From: Neomoorella thermoacetica
GTDB lineage: Bacteria; Bacillota; DSM-521; Neomoorellales; Neomoorellaceae
Assembly (NCBI RefSeq): GCF_001875325.1
Contig: NZ_MDDC01000011.1
Span: 1 to 64,000 of the forward strand
DNA: 64,000 bases
Reading direction: 5' to 3'
In this document: positions 1 through 9,685 of the stretch, piece by piece
How the letters are laid out: each line of letters starts with the position of its first letter
Numbering within the stretch: position 1 is the stretch's first letter
The notes under the pieces: generated by a model
What the model was told of the DNA's origin: nothing
Databases searched by the model: none
Seen by the model: only the letters and a program-made list of their open reading frames with translations
Made by a program: the position numbers and the translations under genes

Positions 1-456
1 GTGAATATTGGCTTCCACTACCGTGGTATCTACCTGCAGCTTGCGTCCCCGGATAATCTTTTTCTCCCGGGCTTCCTGAACCAGGGCTTTATTGAGTTCT
101 TCTACAACCCCCGGGCCACAGCGTTTAGTGAGTTTAATCAAAGTAGTAGCATGGGGTACCTTTTGGGTTAAGGGGATACGGCAGAAACGCCGCCACTTAA
201 TACTGTCATTTACCTCCTGGACTAAAACTTCATAACCCAGGCCATAACGGTACTTCAAGTACATCAGGCGCAGGTAGGTTTCCATAGGGATAGTTGGCCT
301 GCCAAGACGCGCCTCAAACCGGCTGATGAATGGAGCTATAAACCTATCATCATCCAGGAGTTCGTCCACCCTGGCCAGTTCTGGATTGAGCTGGACCAAG
401 TCAGATGGCAACAGGGCATCCCACAGGGTGAGCTGCGGATCTTTTAGCCTTAACAT
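1..456 (-). CDS. transposase, N-terminal part (cut by window edge)
   Basis: The first 152 codons of a transposase read leftward and run off the window, so the catalytic C-terminal part is not visible. The segment has the N-terminal domain common to DDE transposases of the IS5/IS1182-like (DUF772) type: a conserved block around GRPTIP, then LMYLKYRYGLGYE, and near the window edge DTTVVEANIH, where the first catalytic Asp of the RNase H fold is expected. ATG at 456 is preceded by GGGTGATC, which matches the anti-Shine-Dalgarno sequence. The exact IS family cannot be fixed from this part. Confidence 0.85.
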   Translation of the reverse strand, partial: MLRLKDPQLTLWDALLPSDLVQLNPELARVDELLDDDRFIAPFISRFEARLGRPTIPMETYLRLMYLKYRYGLGYEVLVQEVNDSIKWRRFCRIPLTQKVPHATTLIKLTKRCGPGVVEELNKALVQEAREKKIIRGRKLQVDTTVVEANIH

Positions 457-661
457 AAGATCACCCGGCAGGAAAAGGAGGTGGTGTGGCGAATGTTATT
501 CATAGGGAGTTCCTCCTTCTGGGTTTTCTTGTTTTCTCGTACTTACAAGATTCGATCCAGAGGATGGTAACTCCTTCTGTTTTGCTAAAAATCTAGTCGG
601 TTTTCTGAGATGCTAAATCTTTTAGCCCTGAGTTTTTCAGGGGGAACTAACTAGTGAAGGC
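457..661. mobile_element. noncoding end of the insertion element
   Basis: About 200 bases without a gene between the transposase start and the next gene. They presumably contain the transposase leader and one end of the element. A short hairpin (CCCTGA, loop, TCAGGG) lies near 632-649. The other end of the element is outside the window, so inverted repeats and target duplications cannot be defined. Confidence 0.4.
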
Positions 662-1306
662 TCAGCCGTTATAAGAACTAACATGAACAACCTGGTAACC
701 CCGGTCTTCGAGGGCCGGCAGGAGACTACTCACATCATCCGTCGCCAGCCGCAGGACAACATAGGTATAGACATCGTCCTTATGACGGTTAGCGATATTG
801 ATAATGTTGATGCCGGCCTCCTTGACCAGCCGGGCTATATCAGCCAGGACTCCGATGCGGTCCACTACCTTCAGGGTCAGGCGGATACCCGGCCGCCGCA
901 AGCCGAAGAGCTTTATCAGGGCTTCAAAGAGATCGGTCTGGGTAATGATGCCCACCAGCCTCTCCTTTTCCATTACCAGGAGGTTATCAATCTTATGCTC
1001 CCGCATTAAAAGGGCGGCTTCTTCAATGGTCATATCCGGGGGAACGGTAACCGGGCGTTTAATCATGGCATCCTTAACGGTCATCTTGGCCACCAGGTAG
1101 TTGACCTCAAAGACACTGAGGGTGGAAGCCGGGGAGGGTGAAACCCTCAGGATATCGCGTTCAGTTACCAGCCCGATAAGGCGTCCATCCTGGAGCACCG
1201 GTAAGCGCCGGATTTTATTTTTCTTCATTAGCTCCAGGGCATCCAGGACAGAGGTCTCTTTGGTAACGGTAATAGGGTCGGGAGTCATATGGTCCCGGAC
1301 AAACAT
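662..1306 (-). CDS. CBS-domain pair plus ACT domain regulator (AcuB-like)
   Basis: A 214-residue soluble protein with two CBS motifs (about residues 4-60 and 76-130), each carrying an MTxxP-type start (DHMTPDPITV; DAMIKRPVTV), followed by an ACT domain (about 143-212, beginning LTLKVVDRIGVLADIA). The architecture is that of AcuB-type proteins: the CBS pair binds adenine nucleotides and the ACT domain binds a small ligand such as an amino acid. The target is unknown. ATG at 1306 is chosen over an upstream in-frame start because AAGGAGGT lies eight bases before it. It is divergent from the HAD/CBS genes on the other strand. Confidence 0.8.
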   Translation of the reverse strand: MFVRDHMTPDPITVTKETSVLDALELMKKNKIRRLPVLQDGRLIGLVTERDILRVSPSPASTLSVFEVNYLVAKMTVKDAMIKRPVTVPPDMTIEEAALLMREHKIDNLLVMEKERLVGIITQTDLFEALIKLFGLRRPGIRLTLKVVDRIGVLADIARLVKEAGINIINIANRHKDDVYTYVVLRLATDDVSSLLPALEDRGYQVVHVSSYNG

Positions 1307-1414
1307 CCAGACCAACCTCCTTGTCAATGGTCTAAGAATCTATTTCGGTTAGCCCTTTATAAATCCTGCCGGCCCGGGGAGAAGATTATAAATATTTTTG
1401 GAGGGGGAGACTAG

Positions 1415-1882
1415 ATGCTGGCTTACGAGCTACCGGGGCAAAAAATTATTATTAACCAGGTAGTCTTAGATTTTAACGGCACCATAGCCTGCGATGGGGA
1501 ACTCCTGCCGGGGGTAGCCTCGCGCCTGCAAGCCCTGGCCACCGAGGTAAAACTCTACGTCCTCACGGCCGATACCTTTGGTACGGCAGCTTTGGCCTGC
1601 CGGGACCTCCCCGTACAGTTAATGAAAGTCGACCAGTTGCAAGGGGGAGAGGATAAGGAGCGCCTGGTGGTCCGCCTGGGAGCAGAGCATACGGCAGCCA
1701 TTGGCAATGGTAATAATGACGTCCAGATGCTCGCCCGGGCTGCCCTGGGTATACTTGTCCTCGGGCCAGAGGGTTCCTCAGGCAGGGCCCTCCAGGTTGC
1801 CGACGTTGTTTTCAGCGATATCCTGGCGGCCCTGGATTTCCTCTTAAAACCAAAGCGGGTAGTAGCTACCTTACGGCCATAG
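1415..1882 (+). CDS. soluble HAD-family phosphatase (P-type ATPase-like)
   Basis: A 155-residue single-domain HAD protein. The nucleophile motif is DFNGT (Asp19), the second motif is around LTAD (49-52), and the acidic motif is GNGNND (97-102). The usual second Asp of motif I is Asn21, as also occurs in stand-alone domains related to the P-type ATPase phosphorylation domain, so it may act on a small phosphorylated molecule or have a regulatory role. No membrane segments. ATG follows a GGAGGGGG site. A CBS-domain gene starts 32 bases downstream and is probably cotranscribed. Substrate unknown. Confidence 0.75.
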   Translation: MLAYELPGQKIIINQVVLDFNGTIACDGELLPGVASRLQALATEVKLYVLTADTFGTAALACRDLPVQLMKVDQLQGGEDKERLVVRLGAEHTAAIGNGNNDVQMLARAALGILVLGPEGSSGRALQVADVVFSDILAALDFLLKPKRVVATLRP

Positions 1883-1914
1883 TGCTATAATAACTTTAGT
1901 TAGGAGGGAGACCC

Positions 1915-2370
1915 ATGATCCTGGCCGGGGATATTATGACTACCGATGTGGTAGTGGTCCACCCGGAAGACCCGGTAGGAGATGTTGTTAAACTCTTTTT
2001 GGAGAAGGGCATTACCTGCGCCGTTGTGGTAGATCAAAAGGGTAGGCTCCAGGGGATCGTCACCGATGGTGATATCATGGCTGCCATCCGCCAGCGGCGG
2101 CCGGTATACGTAGACCTTTTCAACTCGGTCTTTATCCTGGAAGACACCAGCGATCTAAATGCTAAGATTAAAACCCTAACCTCCAGGCCGGTGAAGGAGA
2201 TTATGACCCGGAAGGTCATTACCGCCACCGAAGAAGCCACCATCGCCGAAGTTGCCGGTTTAATGACCGACCACAGGATCAAGCAAGTGCCCGTTACCAG
2301 TCAGGACCGTCTGGTGGGCCTGGTACGGCGCCACGATATTGTCCAGGCTGTAGCCCGGAATACCCCTTAG
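1915..2370 (+). CDS. tandem CBS-domain protein
   Basis: A 151-residue protein made of only two CBS motifs (about 5-60 and 94-148). Both begin with the MTTDVVVV / MTRKVITA pattern, and the usual GIVTDGDI and GLVRRHDI segments close each repeat. Such modules sense adenine nucleotides and act as regulatory subunits; no catalytic domain is attached. A TAGGAGGGAG site precedes the ATG. It sits between the HAD protein and a glycosyltransferase on the same strand with short gaps, so it may regulate one of them. That is inference from position. Confidence 0.8.
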   Translation: MILAGDIMTTDVVVVHPEDPVGDVVKLFLEKGITCAVVVDQKGRLQGIVTDGDIMAAIRQRRPVYVDLFNSVFILEDTSDLNAKIKTLTSRPVKEIMTRKVITATEEATIAEVAGLMTDHRIKQVPVTSQDRLVGLVRRHDIVQAVARNTP

Positions 2371-2386
2371 AGAGGGGTATCCTTAA

Positions 2387-3520
2387 TTGCATATTGGCAT
2401 ATTTACTGATAGCTACCTGCCCTATACCAGTGGTGTCGTCAGATCGGTAGTTACCTTCAGCAGGGAACTCCGGGCCCTGGGACACAGGGTGGCAATCTTT
2501 GCTCCAGCTTATGGCCACCATGATCCTGAAAAGGATATCTATCGTTTTCGTTCCCTCAGGGCGCCGACCTTTAAAGAGTTTGCCCTGGCCATCCCGGTAG
2601 CGCCGGGTCTTACCAGTACCTTACGGCAGCTGGGAATCGATTTGATCCACGTGCATTCTCCCTTTATAATGGGGCAGTTGGGGGCCAGGATGGCCCGCCG
2701 CTTGGGCCTGCCCCTGGTAGCTACTTATCACACCCTTTATGAGGAATATATCCATTACTTTCCCCTGGCGCCCGGGCTCCTGCGCCGGGCTGTCCGGAAT
2801 TATACTCTTTCCTTTTACAACGGCTGCCGGCTGGTAGTTACCCCTACAGATACTATAGCACATTACCTGCAGGAAAATGGGCTCAAGGTACCCGTTGTTA
2901 GCATTCCCACAGGAATAGAGCTGGAACGTTTCCAGGATGTTGATACCAGCTGGTTGCGCCGCCACCTGCAGCTTCCAAGGGAAGAGAGCATCCTCCTCCA
3001 TGTAGGCCGTTTGGGCAAGGAAAAAAATATCCCCTTTGTCCTCCAGGCCTTTGCTAGAATCCATGGCGAGGTACCGGCGACCCGCCTGGTCCTGGTAGGC
3101 AGTGGCCCCTTAAAGGGGGAGTTAGAGCACCAGGCCCATTCCCTGGGAATAGCAGGAGCGGTTACCTTTGCCGGTTCCTTTTCTTTTGAACAAATGCCGG
3201 CCGTCTATGCCGGCGCTGATTTATTTATCTTTGCCTCCGTTACCGAGACCCAGGGCCTGGTAGTGGGGGAGGCTAAAGCAGCCGGTTTGCCGGTAGTTGC
3301 CGTCCGGGCCCGGGGTGTGCAGGAAATGGTAGAGGACGGTCGGGATGGTTTCTTAGTCCCTTTAGATATTGAGGCCTTCAGTGCCCGTATCAGACAACTG
3401 GTCCTTGATGCCGGCCTCCGCAAGGAAATGGGTCGGCAGGGACGCCTTAATGCTAGTTCCCTCGCGGCGGCGACTATGGCCCGCCGCCTGGCAGACCAAT
3501 ACCAGGAGTTACTTGGATAG
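2387..3520 (+). CDS. GT4-family glycosyltransferase
   Basis: A 377-residue GT-B fold enzyme. The N-terminal half begins [15 protein letters not shown], typical of GT4 enzymes that glycosylate diacylglycerol or phosphatidylinositol-type lipids. The C-terminal half carries [11 protein letters not shown] and the E-x7-E donor-binding pattern in [11 protein letters not shown]. No signal or membrane segment, so it likely works at the cytoplasmic face of the membrane. The start is TTG, 17 bases after the CBS gene, with a weak AGAGAGGGG site. It most resembles glycolipid synthases (alpha-glucosyldiacylglycerol type), but acceptor and sugar donor cannot be assigned from sequence. Confidence 0.8.
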   Translation: MHIGIFTDSYLPYTSGVVRSVVTFSRELRALGHRVAIFAPAYGHHDPEKDIYRFRSLRAPTFKEFALAIPVAPGLTSTLRQLGIDLIHVHSPFIMGQLGARMARRLGLPLVATYHTLYEEYIHYFPLAPGLLRRAVRNYTLSFYNGCRLVVTPTDTIAHYLQENGLKVPVVSIPTGIELERFQDVDTSWLRRHLQLPREESILLHVGRLGKEKNIPFVLQAFARIHGEVPATRLVLVGSGPLKGELEHQAHSLGIAGAVTFAGSFSFEQMPAVYAGADLFIFASVTETQGLVVGEAKAAGLPVVAVRARGVQEMVEDGRDGFLVPLDIEAFSARIRQLVLDAGLRKEMGRQGRLNASSLAAATMARRLADQYQELLG

Positions 3521-3533
3521 GAGTGTTGATACC

Positions 3534-5006
3534 TTGAATAAGGTTCGGGTTCGCTTTGCCCCCAGTCCCACCGGCAGCCTCCATATCGGTGGCGCCCGCA
3601 CAGCTTTATTTAACTGGCTTTTTGCCCGGCACCACCACGGTGCTTTTGTCCTGCGGATCGATGATACCGATACCGAACGATCCACAGAGGCTTCTTATAA
3701 GGAAATCCTGACGGCCATGGGATGGCTGGGCCTGGATTGGGATGAAGGGCCGGAAAAGGGAGGCCAGTTCGGGCCTTACCTCCAGTCCCAGCGCCTGGAA
3801 CTATATCGCCGGGAGGCCGCCCGCTTGTTGAACGAGGGTAAAGCTTATCTGTGTTACTGCACCGTTGAAGAGCTGGCCGAAAGGCGCCGGCAGGCCCAGG
3901 CCGAAGGCCGGCCGCCCATGTATGACCGCCGCTGCCGCTACCTCACACCTGCCGACAGGACCCGCCTGGAACAGGAAGGCAGGCAACCGGTTATTCGCCT
4001 GGCCGTACCGGAGACTGGGACAACCGTTGTTAAGGATCTTATCCGCGGCGATGTCGCCTTTGAAAATGCCACGATTGACGACTTTATTATTTTTAAGTCC
4101 AACGGTATGCCCACCTATAATTTTGCTACGGTAGTCGATGACCATTTAATGCAAATCAGCCATATCATCCGGGCTGAAGAGCACCTCTCCAATACCCCTA
4201 AGCAGATTTTGGTTTACCAGGCCCTGGCATATGAACTGCCTGCTTTTGCCCATGTACCCATGATCCTGGCCCCTGATCGCAGCAAACTGAGTAAACGCCA
4301 CGGGGCTACTTCGGTGGAGGAGTACAGGGATGAGGGGTATTTACCCGAAGCCATCATTAATTACCTGGCCCTGCTAGGCTGGTCGCCGGAAGGCGAGGAA
4401 GAGATTATACCCCTGGAGGAAATAATCGAGCAGTTTTCCCTGGAACGGGTATCCAAGAACGCCGCCATCTATGATACCAAGAAACTGACCTGGATCAATG
4501 GCCACTACCTGCGGGAAGGCAACCTGGACCGGATAACCAGGCTGGCCCTGCCCTTTTTGCAGGCTAAAGGTTTGCTACCAGACCCGTTACCCGAGAAGGA
4601 CTACAACCATGTCCGCTCCGTTATCGCGGCCGTCCGTGACCGGGTCAAGACACTGGCCGAGGTTGCCGATGCCGCCAGTTACTTCTTTACCGATGTAACC
4701 AGTTATGAAGAAAAGGGGATTCGTAAACACTTTACCAGACCCGGGGCTGCGGCTTTGCTGGATGAAGCGCGGGAACGACTGGCAGCCCTCCCTGAATTTA
4801 ATGCCCGGGCAGCCGAGGAGGCCTATCGTTCCCTGGCGGAAGGTAAGGGGATAAGCACAGGACAGTTATTCCATCCCACTCGGCTGGCAATCTCCGGCCG
4901 TACTATGGGACCAGGACTCTTCGAGATTATGGAGCTCCTGGGCCGGGAAACTGTGCTCGCCCGCCTTGACCGGGCTGCTAGGTGGATCCGGGAAAACCTG
5001 GCTTAA
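3534..5006 (+). CDS. gltX: glutamyl-tRNA synthetase
   Basis: A 490-residue class I synthetase that charges tRNA with glutamate. The ATP-site signatures are HIGG (17-20, variant of HIGH) and KLSKR (251-255, variant of KMSKS). Cys107, Cys109 and Cys134 form most of the zinc site seen in many bacterial GluRS. TTG at 3534 gives the normal family length and a N-terminus ([13 protein letters not shown]) that matches the family; a longer in-frame extension overlaps the glycosyltransferase gene and is not credible. A tRNA-Gln gene lies downstream on the opposite strand. Whether the enzyme also misacylates tRNA-Gln for GatCAB cannot be seen here. Confidence 0.97.
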   Translation: MNKVRVRFAPSPTGSLHIGGARTALFNWLFARHHHGAFVLRIDDTDTERSTEASYKEILTAMGWLGLDWDEGPEKGGQFGPYLQSQRLELYRREAARLLNEGKAYLCYCTVEELAERRRQAQAEGRPPMYDRRCRYLTPADRTRLEQEGRQPVIRLAVPETGTTVVKDLIRGDVAFENATIDDFIIFKSNGMPTYNFATVVDDHLMQISHIIRAEEHLSNTPKQILVYQALAYELPAFAHVPMILAPDRSKLSKRHGATSVEEYRDEGYLPEAIINYLALLGWSPEGEEEIIPLEEIIEQFSLERVSKNAAIYDTKKLTWINGHYLREGNLDRITRLALPFLQAKGLLPDPLPEKDYNHVRSVIAAVRDRVKTLAEVADAASYFFTDVTSYEEKGIRKHFTRPGAAALLDEARERLAALPEFNARAAEEAYRSLAEGKGISTGQLFHPTRLAISGRTMGPGLFEIMELLGRETVLARLDRAARWIRENLA

Positions 5007-5023
5007 AAATCCAGGCAGGCAAA

Positions 5024-5049
5024 GGGCTGGCAGCATTAGCTACCAGCCC
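5024..5049. repeat. inverted repeat downstream of gltX
   Basis: GGGCTGG and CCAGCCC form a perfect 7-bp stem around a 12-base loop just after the gltX stop. There is no U run directly after it, so it is probably a 3' end processing or stabilising hairpin in front of the main terminator. Confidence 0.5.
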
Positions 5050-5065
5050 GGTAATTCTATAATAG

Positions 5066-5090
5066 AAAAACCCTGCTGAGCAGGGTTTTT
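5066..5090. terminator. bidirectional terminator between gltX and tRNA-Gln
   Basis: CCCTGC - TGA - GCAGGG stem flanked by A5 on the left and T5 on the right, so the run of U exists in transcripts from either strand. It can end gltX rightward and the tRNA-Gln transcript leftward. Confidence 0.85.
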
Positions 5091-5099
5091 CTAACCTTA

Positions 5100-5173
5100 T
5101 GGCTGCGGGACCAGGATTCGAACCTGGGCAACATGATCCAGAGTCATGGGTGCTACCGCTACACCATCCCGCA
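5100..5173 (-). tRNA. tRNA-Gln (CUG)
   Basis: A 74-base cloverleaf read on the minus strand. It has a 7-bp acceptor stem (TGCGGGA with TCCCGCA), an anticodon stem CATGA/TCATG around loop CTCTGGA giving anticodon CUG, a T stem CCAGG/CCTGG around TTCGAAT, discriminator G, and an encoded CCA. A strong promoter lies directly upstream at 5195-5223. Confidence 0.96.
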
Positions 5174-5194
5174 TCATTTTTTCGCGCAGGGATT

Positions 5195-5223
5195 ATATTA
5201 GCACATAAGCAGGCAGAAGTCAA
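5195..5223 (-). promoter_or_regulatory. sigma-A promoter of tRNA-Gln
   Basis: On the minus strand TTGACT and TAATAT are separated by exactly 17 bases, about 20 bases before the tRNA 5' end. This is a near-consensus housekeeping promoter. Confidence 0.85.
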
Positions 5224-5281
5224 GCACTGATTTCTAGCTGCCCTTCAAGTCCCTGGCGTTTCCCTAGGATCCGGCAGGAAA

Positions 5282-5307
5282 CCAGGTGGTAATGGGACGC
5301 CACCTGG
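5282..5307. repeat. 8-bp inverted repeat upstream of the two-component promoter
   Basis: CCAGGTGG and CCACCTGG are perfect inverted repeats with a 10-base spacer, ending 13 bases before the -35 hexamer at 5321. Position and symmetry fit an operator or activator site for the response regulator or another dimeric regulator; a hairpin role is the alternative. Confidence 0.5.
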
Positions 5308-5320
5308 CCTCCTGCTACCC

Positions 5321-5350
5321 TTGACAGGAAAATAGCCGCCGCGTTATATT
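5321..5350 (+). promoter_or_regulatory. sigma-A promoter of the two-component operon
   Basis: TTGACA (5321-5326) and TATATT (5345-5350) with an 18-base spacer, followed 28 bases later by the response regulator start. Confidence 0.75.
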
Positions 5351-5377
5351 TAGGACAACTTGAAGGGGGTGTAACCA

Positions 5378-6058
5378 TTGCGAGCCCGTCTCCTGGTTGT
5401 CGATGACGACGCCAAGATTACTTCTATGCTCAAACGCGCCCTGACCTACGAGGGCTATGATGTAGAAATAGCTGCCAATGGCCACCAGGCCCTGGCCCTG
5501 GCGGCCAATAATCCAGATTTGATTATCCTGGATATCATGTTACCCGGCATTGACGGCCTGGCTGTCTGCCGCCAGATACGGTCCAACAGCGATATCCCCA
5601 TCTTGATGTTGACCGCCCGGGACGATACCGCCGACCGGGTCCTCGGTTTGGATACCGGGGCTGATGACTATCTGGTCAAACCCTTTGCGCTGGAAGAATT
5701 ACTGGCCCGGATCCGCGCCCTTTTAAGACGCCGATCCCGGGAAACAGAGGCAGAGGTGCTCCAATTCAGTGATCTGACCCTGAATACGTCCACCAGGGAG
5801 GGCTTTCGGGGCCACCGCAGCTTTTCCCTGACGGCCAAGGAATATGAACTACTGCTTTATTTCCTCCAGAACCCGCACCGGGTCCTCACCAGGGATGAAC
5901 TCATGACCCGGATCTGGGGTTATGACTTCAGCGGTGAATCCAATGTCCTGGAGGTTTATATCGGTTACCTGCGGGCTAAACTAGAAGCCGGGGGCGAGCC
6001 TCGCCTTATCCAGACAGTCCGGGGTGTGGGTTATGTCCTCAAGGAGCAGCAGCCATGA
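5378..6058 (+). CDS. OmpR/PhoB-family response regulator
   Basis: A 226-residue DNA-binding regulator. The receiver domain (about 3-116) has the acidic cluster Asp9-Asp11, phosphoacceptor Asp52 in LDIMLPG, and the conserved Lys in LVKPF. The C-terminal winged helix (about 130-222) has the LTAKEYELL and GVGYVL signatures of the family. The start is TTG after GAAGGGGG. Its stop overlaps the start of the kinase gene by four bases (ATGA), so the two are translationally coupled and act as a pair. The stimulus is unknown; the secreted protein gene downstream may be a target or input. Confidence 0.93.
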   Translation: MRARLLVVDDDAKITSMLKRALTYEGYDVEIAANGHQALALAANNPDLIILDIMLPGIDGLAVCRQIRSNSDIPILMLTARDDTADRVLGLDTGADDYLVKPFALEELLARIRALLRRRSRETEAEVLQFSDLTLNTSTREGFRGHRSFSLTAKEYELLLYFLQNPHRVLTRDELMTRIWGYDFSGESNVLEVYIGYLRAKLEAGGEPRLIQTVRGVGYVLKEQQP

Positions 6059-7464
6059 CCCTGCGTCTACGCCTCACCCTGCTGGTTACCATTACCTTGG
6101 GTTTAACCTTCATTGTCCTGGGTGGACTGGTCTATTTCCTGATGGGACATTACCTGACCAATGAAATTGATCGTTCCCTGGTCGCCCGGGCCCAGGAGGT
6201 TGTCCGTTCTTTTAGAGTAGAAGGAAACTTGCGCTTGCAGCGCATTACGCTGCCCAATGTGAATGTTTTCTCGGCTCCGGATACCTTTATCCAGATAGTT
6301 GATATAAATGGTTTCGTAGTCACCCGGTCTGATAATCTTGGTCAACAATCTTTACCCCTTGGACCGCAAACCCTCATTCAAGCGGGGGAAGGCATCGCCT
6401 TTTTTGAAACCGAGATAGTCGGTAACCATCCCCTGCGACTTTATAATGTACCCCTTTTATTGCAAAACCAGCCGGTAGGGCTTCTCCAGGTAGCCCGCCT
6501 TCTCAGTCCCGTCCAGCAGACCCTGGGCAACCTGCGCCGGGTACTGCTCTTCCTGGGGCTTTTATTAATCTTCCTGGCTGCCACCCTTGGTTATATCTTA
6601 GCCCGTACTGCCCTGCGGCCCATTGATCGTCTAACCCAGGTGGCTGAACAAATAGGGGAGGGGAAGGATCTGGATCAGCGGGTTCCCTACCAGGGCCCTA
6701 TGGATGAAGTCGGCCGGCTGGCTGCTACCTTTAATGCTATGCTGGCCCGGCTTCAGCGAGCCTACACCCGCCTGGAGGAAGCCTATAGCGCCCAGCGGCG
6801 CTTCGTAGCCGACGCTTCCCATGAACTGCGAACCCCCCTGACTACCATCCGCGGTAATGTCGACCTATTGCGGAAAGTACAGGGTCAAGGGGAAGCATGG
6901 CAGGAGGAAGCCCTGGCTGATATTGCCAGTGAGGCCGAGCGCATGAGCCGGCTGGTCAATGACCTCTTGACCCTTGCCCGGGCTGACGCCGGTCAGGAGA
7001 TAAAACGTGAACTCCTGGAAATACTTCCTCTCTTACAGGAGGTCGCCCGCCAGGCACCCTTACTGGGAACGGCCACTTTCACAGCCATTGGATTGGAAAA
7101 CCTGGCCGGGGTCCACATCATGGGAAACCGGGATTACCTCAAACAGCTATTCTTTATCCTTCTGGATAACGCCTTTAAATATACCCCTCCTGAAGGTAAA
7201 GTCGAATTAATGGTTAACGTCGAACCCCAGCAGCGATTGATCATTAAAGTCAGGGATACCGGCCCGGGTATCCCGCCCCGGGACCTGGAGCATATTTTTG
7301 AACGGTTTTATCGCGCCGATGCCACCCGGAGCAGTGTAGGAACCGGCCTGGGCCTGGCCATAGCTCGGTGGATAGTTGAACAGCACCAGGGTCATATCGG
7401 AGTTGAAAGCACGGTGGGAAAGGGGACCACCTTCACCGTTACCATCCCCCTGTTGAATAGATGA
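6055..7464 (+). CDS. membrane sensor histidine kinase
   Basis: A 469-residue kinase with TM1 at about 7-29, an extracytoplasmic region of about 130 residues, TM2 at about 160-182, and a HAMP domain beginning at the LRPIDRL segment. The dimerisation domain has phosphoacceptor His256 in ASHELRTPL, and the ATPase domain has the N box (Asn372 in LDNAFKY), DTGPGIP and GTGLGLAIA. It pairs with the response regulator directly upstream. The extracytoplasmic region has no recognisable ligand motif, so the signal cannot be named. Confidence 0.93.
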   Translation: MTLRLRLTLLVTITLGLTFIVLGGLVYFLMGHYLTNEIDRSLVARAQEVVRSFRVEGNLRLQRITLPNVNVFSAPDTFIQIVDINGFVVTRSDNLGQQSLPLGPQTLIQAGEGIAFFETEIVGNHPLRLYNVPLLLQNQPVGLLQVARLLSPVQQTLGNLRRVLLFLGLLLIFLAATLGYILARTALRPIDRLTQVAEQIGEGKDLDQRVPYQGPMDEVGRLAATFNAMLARLQRAYTRLEEAYSAQRRFVADASHELRTPLTTIRGNVDLLRKVQGQGEAWQEEALADIASEAERMSRLVNDLLTLARADAGQEIKRELLEILPLLQEVARQAPLLGTATFTAIGLENLAGVHIMGNRDYLKQLFFILLDNAFKYTPPEGKVELMVNVEPQQRLIIKVRDTGPGIPPRDLEHIFERFYRADATRSSVGTGLGLAIARWIVEQHQGHIGVESTVGKGTTFTVTIPLLNR

Positions 7465-7545
7465 TTTCTTATTTTTTTCTCAGGTTAATTTCATCAAGTT
7501 TTAACCATTATGGGTTAGTATAATTGCCAGAAGGGAGGTGAGATC

Positions 7546-8139
7546 TTGACCTGGATCAAAAAGCACTTGAGCCTGGTTTTAGCCCTGGCACTGGTTTTAA
7601 TCCTGGTTTCAGCCAGCGTGGCCATGGCCCAGGATAAACCTGCCAACCAGCCCCGTACTACCCTGCACCAGCTCTACCTGGAAAAGCTGGCCGGGGTCCT
7701 GGGAATCGACCAGGCCCAACTCCAGACCGCTATGAAAAGCGCCGGCCAGCAAGCTCTGGATACTGCTGTGGCCCAAGGTTTAATTGATAGTACCCGGGCC
7801 GCCAATCTAAAAAAGGCTCTGGATTCCGGTCGCTGGCCCTGGCCCGTAGGAAAGGTTGACCTGTGGCACAAGGATTGGGCTAAGGCCATCGCCAGTGCCC
7901 TTGGTCTGACTCCCCAACAGTTACATCAGGAACTTAAAAACGGTAAAACCATGGAACAGCTGGCTACCGCCAGGGGCCTGACCCTGGAACAACTCAAAAG
8001 CCAGGTGGTTAATAGCGTCAAAAGTCAATTGGACCAGGCCGTGGCCGGGGGTAAACTAACCCAGGATAAGGCCGATCAAATTCTAAATCGCCTGGAGCAA
8101 CTAGATTTAAGTAAATTCCTGCAGCCGCGAAACAAATAA
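7546..8139 (+). CDS. secreted protein with repeated helical segments, unknown function
   Basis: 197 residues with a classical signal peptide (WIKKHLSLVLALALVL...SVAMA, cleavage near residue 28). The rest is predicted helical and contains two similar units starting LGIDQAQL and LGLTPQQL, each followed by a segment like VAQGLID or VAGGKLTQDKAD, a pattern seen in many small exported clostridial proteins of unknown role. The start is TTG after AAGGGAGGTG. TATAAT at 7519-7524 may give it its own promoter, but no good -35 is visible. It follows the sensor kinase by 81 bases and ends in a clear terminator, suggesting an extracytoplasmic partner or target of that system. Confidence 0.65.
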   Translation: MTWIKKHLSLVLALALVLILVSASVAMAQDKPANQPRTTLHQLYLEKLAGVLGIDQAQLQTAMKSAGQQALDTAVAQGLIDSTRAANLKKALDSGRWPWPVGKVDLWHKDWAKAIASALGLTPQQLHQELKNGKTMEQLATARGLTLEQLKSQVVNSVKSQLDQAVAGGKLTQDKADQILNRLEQLDLSKFLQPRNK

Positions 8140-8185
8140 GTAGTACCTCCCCTCATACCTCCTCTAGCCATAAAATATTTTTAAA

Positions 8186-8214
8186 GCCACCCTCTGGTGC
8201 GGGTGGCCTTTTTT
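8186..8214 (+). terminator. terminator of the two-component/secreted protein unit
   Basis: GCCACCC (8186-8192) and GGGTGGC (8201-8207) form a 7-bp stem followed by CTTTTTT. Confidence 0.88.
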
Positions 8215-8232
8215 CTATCCGTCAAAGGGACT

Positions 8233-8961
8233 TTAAAGTATCTTGCTTAAGAAAGCTCTGGTCCGGGGATTCTGGCAATTATTAAACAACTGGGCCGGCG
8301 TTCCTTCTTCGAGAATTAGCCCTTCATCCATAAACAGTACCCGGTCGCCAACTTCACGGGCAAAACCCATCTCGTGGGTAACAACTACCATAGTCATGCC
8401 ATCCCGGGCCAGGTCTTTCATGACAGCCAGCACTTCGCCCACCATCTCCGGGTCCAGGGCTGAAGTGGGCTCGTCGAAAAGCATGATTTTGGGCCGCATG
8501 GCCAGGGCACGGGCAATGGCCACCCGCTGCTGCTGGCCGCCGGATAACTGCTCAGGGTAGGCTCCTGCCTTATCACTTAATCCCACCCGGGCCAGCAATT
8601 CTCGCGCTAGCTTTTCAGCCTCCGTTTCCGGCAAGTGGCGGACCTTGATGGGGGCCAGAGTAATATTTTCCAGCACCGTCTTATGGGGAAAGAGGTTAAA
8701 ACGCTGGAAAACCATGCCTACTTCCTGGCGGACAGCATTAATATTCGTCCTGGAGTCAGTTAAGGAAGTGCCATCAATAATTACCTCGCCCCGGGTAGGG
8801 ACCTCCAGCAGGTTCAGGCAACGCAGGAAGGTACTTTTACCGGACCCGCTGGGACCGATGACCACGACAACTTCCTTTTCGTCAATGTTACAGTTAATTC
8901 CCCGGAGAACTTCCAGGGAACCAAAACTCTTATGCAGGTCTTTAACTTCGATCAAGGTCAC
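8233..8961 (-). CDS. polar amino acid ABC transporter ATPase (GlnQ-like)
   Basis: A 242-residue ATPase subunit with Walker [10 protein letters not shown] (near 36-44), Q-loop region [13 protein letters not shown], signature LSGGQQQR, Walker B IMLFDEP and the switch His in VVTHEMG. The MVFQ...LFPHKT block is characteristic of the polar amino acid importers (HisP/GlnQ group). The GTG start lies inside the 3' end of the permease gene, an overlap of 20 bases that implies translational coupling. It energises uptake of an amino acid bound by the lipoprotein encoded upstream. Confidence 0.93.
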   Translation of the reverse strand: MTLIEVKDLHKSFGSLEVLRGINCNIDEKEVVVVIGPSGSGKSTFLRCLNLLEVPTRGEVIIDGTSLTDSRTNINAVRQEVGMVFQRFNLFPHKTVLENITLAPIKVRHLPETEAEKLARELLARVGLSDKAGAYPEQLSGGQQQRVAIARALAMRPKIMLFDEPTSALDPEMVGEVLAVMKDLARDGMTMVVVTHEMGFAREVGDRVLFMDEGLILEEGTPAQLFNNCQNPRTRAFLSKIL

Positions 8962-9664
8962 CGGTCTTCAACCTCCTTTCCAGGTAATCCACCAGGCGGG
9001 AAATGGTAAAGGTCATGATTAGATAAATCAGGGCAACACCAAAATAGATTTGCAAGGGCTTAAAGGTGGCACCGCTGATTAGCTGTCCCTGGCGGGTTAG
9101 CTCGACATAACCGATAACCGATAGGAGAGAGGTATCCTTGAGCATAGCAATAAACTCATTTCCCAGGGGAGGAATAACCCGTTTGAAGGCCTGGGGAAGA
9201 ACAATATAGCGCATGGTTTGCCCTTCGGTCATACCCAGGGAACGCGCGGCCTCTACTTGACCCCTTTCGATGGATTGGATACCGGCCCGGAAAATCTCGG
9301 CCACATAGGCGCCGCTATTCAGACTGGTGGCAAGGGTGGCAGCCACAAAGACGGGGATATGGGTTGTCTGTAATAGCTGGGGCATACCCAGCGAGGCCAT
9401 TAAGAATTTCTGCCCCTCGTCCAGGAGCTGGGGAAAACCGTAATAAACGATAAAGATCTGGACCAGCAGGGGAGTACCCCGAAAAAAGTCAACATAGCAG
9501 GTGGCCAGAAAGCTGGTCAGCCGCCGGCGGGAAAGGCGGCCCATACCAGCAACCAGGCCCAGAATACAACCCAGGGATACGGCCACAAGGGTTATTTTTA
9601 AAGTTTGAACGGCACCCAGCAGTAAATAAGGCAGGGATTGGATAACTAATCCCAAAAGTTTCAC
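8942..9664 (-). CDS. polar amino acid ABC transporter permease
   Basis: A 240-residue membrane protein of the HisM/GlnP family with about five membrane segments. The EAA loop reads [22 protein letters not shown], the contact site for the ATPase. An in-frame TTG at 9655 has better ribosome-site spacing (GAGGTG, six bases) than the GTG at 9664, so the N-terminus may be three residues shorter. It is separated from the binding-protein gene by a strong hairpin (9686-9716). It likely forms a homodimer, as only one permease gene is present. Confidence 0.92.
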   Translation of the reverse strand: MKLLGLVIQSLPYLLLGAVQTLKITLVAVSLGCILGLVAGMGRLSRRRLTSFLATCYVDFFRGTPLLVQIFIVYYGFPQLLDEGQKFLMASLGMPQLLQTTHIPVFVAATLATSLNSGAYVAEIFRAGIQSIERGQVEAARSLGMTEGQTMRYIVLPQAFKRVIPPLGNEFIAMLKDTSLLSVIGYVELTRQGQLISGATFKPLQIYFGVALIYLIMTFTISRLVDYLERRLKTGDLDRS

Positions 9665-9685
9665 CTCACCCGTATCTGCATAGAA

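Noticed and set aside
3369-3533. 55-codon extension of gltX
   Set aside because: It overlaps the glycosyltransferase gene and disagrees with the family N-terminus.
7496-7524. complete sigma-A promoter for the secreted protein gene
   Set aside because: TATAAT is good but no -35-like hexamer stands at 16-18 bases, so it is only mentioned with the gene.
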